The notes beneath the pieces are model-generated. The model did no database searches, had not been told where the DNA came from, and saw nothing but the letters and a program-made list of their open reading frames with translations. Made by a program: the position numbers and the translations under genes. Shown piece after piece: positions 62,678-64,000 of a stretch of DNA of 64,000 nucleotides; within the stretch, counting starts at the first letter, position 1; each line of letters begins with the position of its first letter. The stretch spans positions 886,119 to 950,118 of the forward strand of contig NW_001799066.1 in the NCBI RefSeq assembly GCF_000165425.1, written 5' to 3'. The stretch is from Paramecium tetraurelia. Lineage: Eukaryota; Ciliophora; Oligohymenophorea; Peniculida; Parameciidae.

Positions 62678-64000
62678 TCATAACTTCAATAGTTAAGTTC
62701 TAATAGATGCATTTTGATTTAATCCAAGTTCCAATGCAGCCAAATAAAAGTATTTAGCTTCTGATTTTCTTCGTAATTCAAATAATGAATCAGCTAAAAT
62801 TAAATTACAGTTTTATTTACCTTTAAGTTTAAATCCAAGAGCATAAATTTCTATATTTAATGCTTAATCAAAATTTGAGATAGCATCAATATATTTCTAT
62901 TATGAGTGTAAGATGACCCCTAAATAAAAAGAGTAATGAACCTTTGTTTTCAAATGATTTACGAGCCTAACAATTAATAGAAATAGATTTATTGTAACAT
63001 TCAAGTACTTCTTCATATTGATTCAAATTTTGTAATGCCAATCCTAAATATTAGTATTTAACAAAAGACCCTTGCTATGCCATGCAGAATCATATTATGG
63101 ATTTTTCGAAATAGCTTCATTATAACATTCAATTGCTTCTTGGGATTAATTCTAAGTGTCTAATGCACGCCCTAATTGTTAATAATTAATATTAATTACC
63201 CTTGTTATACCATGCAGAATCGTTTTTTGGATTTATAAAAAGAGCTTGATTGTAACAATTAATTGCTTCTTAATATTGATTTAATTTTTATAATGCAGAT
63301 CCTAAATATTGATAGAGAACAATTATATACCTTTGTTATTCCAGGCTAAATCAAATTTTGGATTAACAAAAAGGGCCTGATTGTAACATTCAATGGCTTC
63401 TTGATATTGTTTTAATCTTTGTATTATCAACCCTAAATTATAATATTTAAACCATTGGTTACCTTTATTATTCCAGGCAGAAAATCTTTTTGGATTAATG
63501 GAAAGAGCTTAATTGTAACAATTAATTGCTTCTTGATGTTGATTTAAATTTTGTAATGCCAAACCTAAATATTAATCTTTAACAAAAAATACCCTTTCTA
63601 AACCAAGCAGAATCATGTTATGGATTTTTCGAAATAACTTCATTATAACATTCAATTGCTTCTTGGGATTAATTCTAAGTGTCTAATGCACGGCCTAAGT
63701 GTTAGTAATTAATACTCATTACCCTTTTAATACCATGCAGAATCGTTTTTTGGATTAATAGAAAGAGCTTGATTGTAACAATTAATTGCTTCTTAATATT
63801 GATTTAATTTTTATAATGCAGATCCTAAATATTGATAGAGAACAATTATATACCTTTGTTATTCCAGGCTAAATCAAATTTTGGATTAATAAAAAGGGCC
63901 TGATTGTAACATTCAATAGCTTCTTGATATTGTTTTAAACTTTGTAGTATACAATTCAGAAAAGTCTTTCAGTACCTGACTTCAGTAATCACAGGTCCGA
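62678..64000 (-). CDS. Tandem TPR protein, N-terminus off the right edge
   Basis: At least eight 34-residue TPR units are seen, with repeats such as 'NQYQEAINCYNQALSINPKN' and 'QSQEAIECYNEAISKNPQYD'. Nearly every unit is its own exon of ~102 nt followed by an intron of 22-30 nt at the same position, just before the Gly-Xaa-Ala start of the next repeat (for example 63825-63853 and 63302-63330). The last units are more diverged. The protein ends after 'SEAKYFYLAALELGLNQNAS' at the TGA at 62678-62680. TPRs form protein-binding superhelices; partners unknown. Confidence 0.85.
63085..63950 (-). repeat. Tandem duplication of a four-TPR exon-intron block (523-bp period)
   Basis: Sequence near 63085-63427 recurs at 63608-63950 with an exact 523-bp offset, including a 29-nt intron that is identical in both copies (63302-63330 and 63825-63853). 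The period equals four exon-plus-intron units of ~131 bp. Identity of the introns shows the duplication is recent or homogenised. Confidence 0.8.

Noticed and set aside
62950-64000. Regular ~131-bp repeats as a CRISPR array
   Set aside because: The repeats translate as TPR exons separated by introns, and they are too long and too diverged for CRISPR.

Overview
The window is ciliate macronuclear DNA, most like Paramecium. Long reading frames appear only when TAA and TAG are read as glutamine and TGA is the sole stop. Genes are packed tightly on both strands (gaps mostly 25-200 bp), the DNA is very AT-rich, and coding frames are broken by tiny introns of 20-34 nt with GT..AG ends that restore the frame. 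All coordinates below were worked out by hand with that code and those introns. Conventional stop-to-stop ORFs are therefore only fragments of the real genes. Neither end carries telomere repeats; the first and last genes run off the window.

Layout. 1-8.6 kb (all minus): a giant Q/S-rich coiled-coil protein (partial), OFD1 (LisH, basal body), a TPR-like protein with a frame break, and a centrin. 8.6-12.3 kb (plus): a bacterial-type D-Ala-D-Ala carboxypeptidase homologue and a ULK-like kinase. 12.4-14.2 kb (minus): a coiled-coil protein, divergent by only 35 bp from an SPX-EXS phosphate exporter (XPR1-like). This is followed on plus by CCDC77 and a Q-rich protein. 20.0-30.3 kb (minus): an AGC kinase, a C2orf81-like protein, an ankyrin-anoctamin protein and a CAMK/AMPK-like kinase. 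30.4-33.8 kb: a small protein, a histidine phosphatase and a Na+/H+ exchanger. 34-44.4 kb (plus): a second ULK-like kinase, an unresolved small gene, ASF1, a small Q-rich protein, a PWWP protein, a GBP-like GTPase with a huge coiled coil, and a charged protein probably of the cytoskeleton. 44.8-53 kb: a CAP-Gly dynactin p150-like protein, free-methionine sulfoxide reductase, a uridine-kinase-like protein and small unknowns. 53-60.3 kb (minus): a START-domain protein and two large unknowns. 60.8-62.2 kb: a decayed WD40 gene. 62.7-64 kb (minus): a tandem TPR gene whose exon-intron units are duplicated as a block.

There is no operon logic; neighbours are independent transcription units. Still, the window is rich in basal body, centrosome and microtubule genes (OFD1, centrin, CCDC77, dynactin-like, several coiled-coil proteins), as expected for a heavily ciliated cell. 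Signalling (four kinases, histidine phosphatase), membrane transport (XPR1-like, NHE, anoctamin) and chromatin (ASF1, PWWP) make up most of the rest. Three genes carry frame breaks that no ordinary intron repairs; these may be sequence errors or early decay. I see no rRNA, tRNA, CRISPR array, transposase or IS element. The most unusual items are the ankyrin-anoctamin with apparently lost calcium ligands, the S11 peptidase homologue, the GTPase with a giant coiled coil, and the recently duplicated TPR exon block at the right edge.
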